A stretch of DNA of 5,625 bases. Origin: Treponema sp. Lineage in GTDB: Bacteria > Spirochaetota > Spirochaetia > Treponematales > Treponemataceae. The notes below the pieces were generated by a model. The model did not search any database and had not been told where the DNA came from. It saw only the letters and a program-made list of their open reading frames with translations. How positions within the stretch are numbered: position 1 is the stretch's first letter; each line of letters opens with the position of its first letter. Position numbers and translations under genes: made by a program. The DNA is taken from contig JAFYDO010000322.1 in the NCBI GenBank assembly GCA_017544745.1, positions 1-5,625 on the forward strand. Direction: 5' to 3'. This document shows, piece after piece, positions 5,589 through 5,625 of the stretch.

Positions 5589-5601
5589 ATAGATGTATAA
5601 T
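5563..5601 (+). promoter_or_regulatory. Candidate plus-strand -10 boxes for a rightward gene
   Basis: Two perfect TATAAT hexamers lie on the plus strand: 5563-5568, overlapping the minus-strand -10 box, and 5596-5601. The second has TTGCTT (5574-5579) 16 bases upstream but lies only 7 bases before the possible ATG at 5609, implying a leaderless message. The first would give a leader of about 34 bases. The region is AT-rich, so chance matches are likely. Confidence 0.25.
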
Positions 5602-5608
5602 TATTGCT

Positions 5609-5625
5609 ATGAAACACAAGATAAA
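5609..5625 (+). CDS. Possible start of a divergent gene, cut by the right edge
   Basis: ATG followed by four in-frame codons (M-K-H-K-I) and the window ends. A basic start after a divergent promoter region is consistent with a gene, but no Shine-Dalgarno sequence precedes the ATG and the coding length visible is too short to judge. No function can be given. Confidence 0.25.

Overview
The window looks like spirochaete DNA, most likely from a Treponema. The evidence is the family content: a nuclease/transposase-like gene of the Rpn/TIGR01784 type (a family expanded in Treponema denticola), a FadL/PorV-like outer-membrane barrel resembling the treponemal UPF0164 proteins, and a very large OmpA-type protein whose peptidoglycan-binding site lacks the usual aspartate. 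This is inference from the sequence alone; no species is assigned.

Layout. (1) Positions 1-473, plus strand: the 3' part of an Rpn/PD-(D/E)XK nuclease-like gene ending in a Gln-Gly repeat tract. (2) Positions 472-577, minus strand: tRNA-Asn(GUU) followed by a strong intrinsic terminator, converging on the nuclease gene. (3) Positions 578-627: a compact divergent control region with TATAAT boxes back to back on the two strands and a hyphenated inverted repeat. (4) Positions 628-1212, plus strand: 5-formyltetrahydrofolate cyclo-ligase. (5) Positions 1240-5507, minus strand: a two-gene operon with a 4-base ATGA overlap. The promoter-proximal gene encodes a 376-residue exported beta-barrel protein. 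The distal gene encodes a 1046-residue exported protein with eight tandem FlgD-Ig/CHU_C-like modules and a C-terminal OmpA-like domain. (6) Positions 5508-5625: a second divergent control region, with a possible plus-strand gene starting at the right edge.

How the genes work together. The tRNA and the folate enzyme are housekeeping genes that share a promoter region. The envelope operon is the most interesting part. A barrel in the outer membrane is translationally coupled to a long, probably rod-like periplasmic or surface protein with a domain built to hold the cell wall. I infer that the two products form an outer-membrane-to-peptidoglycan scaffold. In support, the barrel's C-terminal tail reads like the opening strand of one of the partner's modules. 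No function beyond this is claimed.
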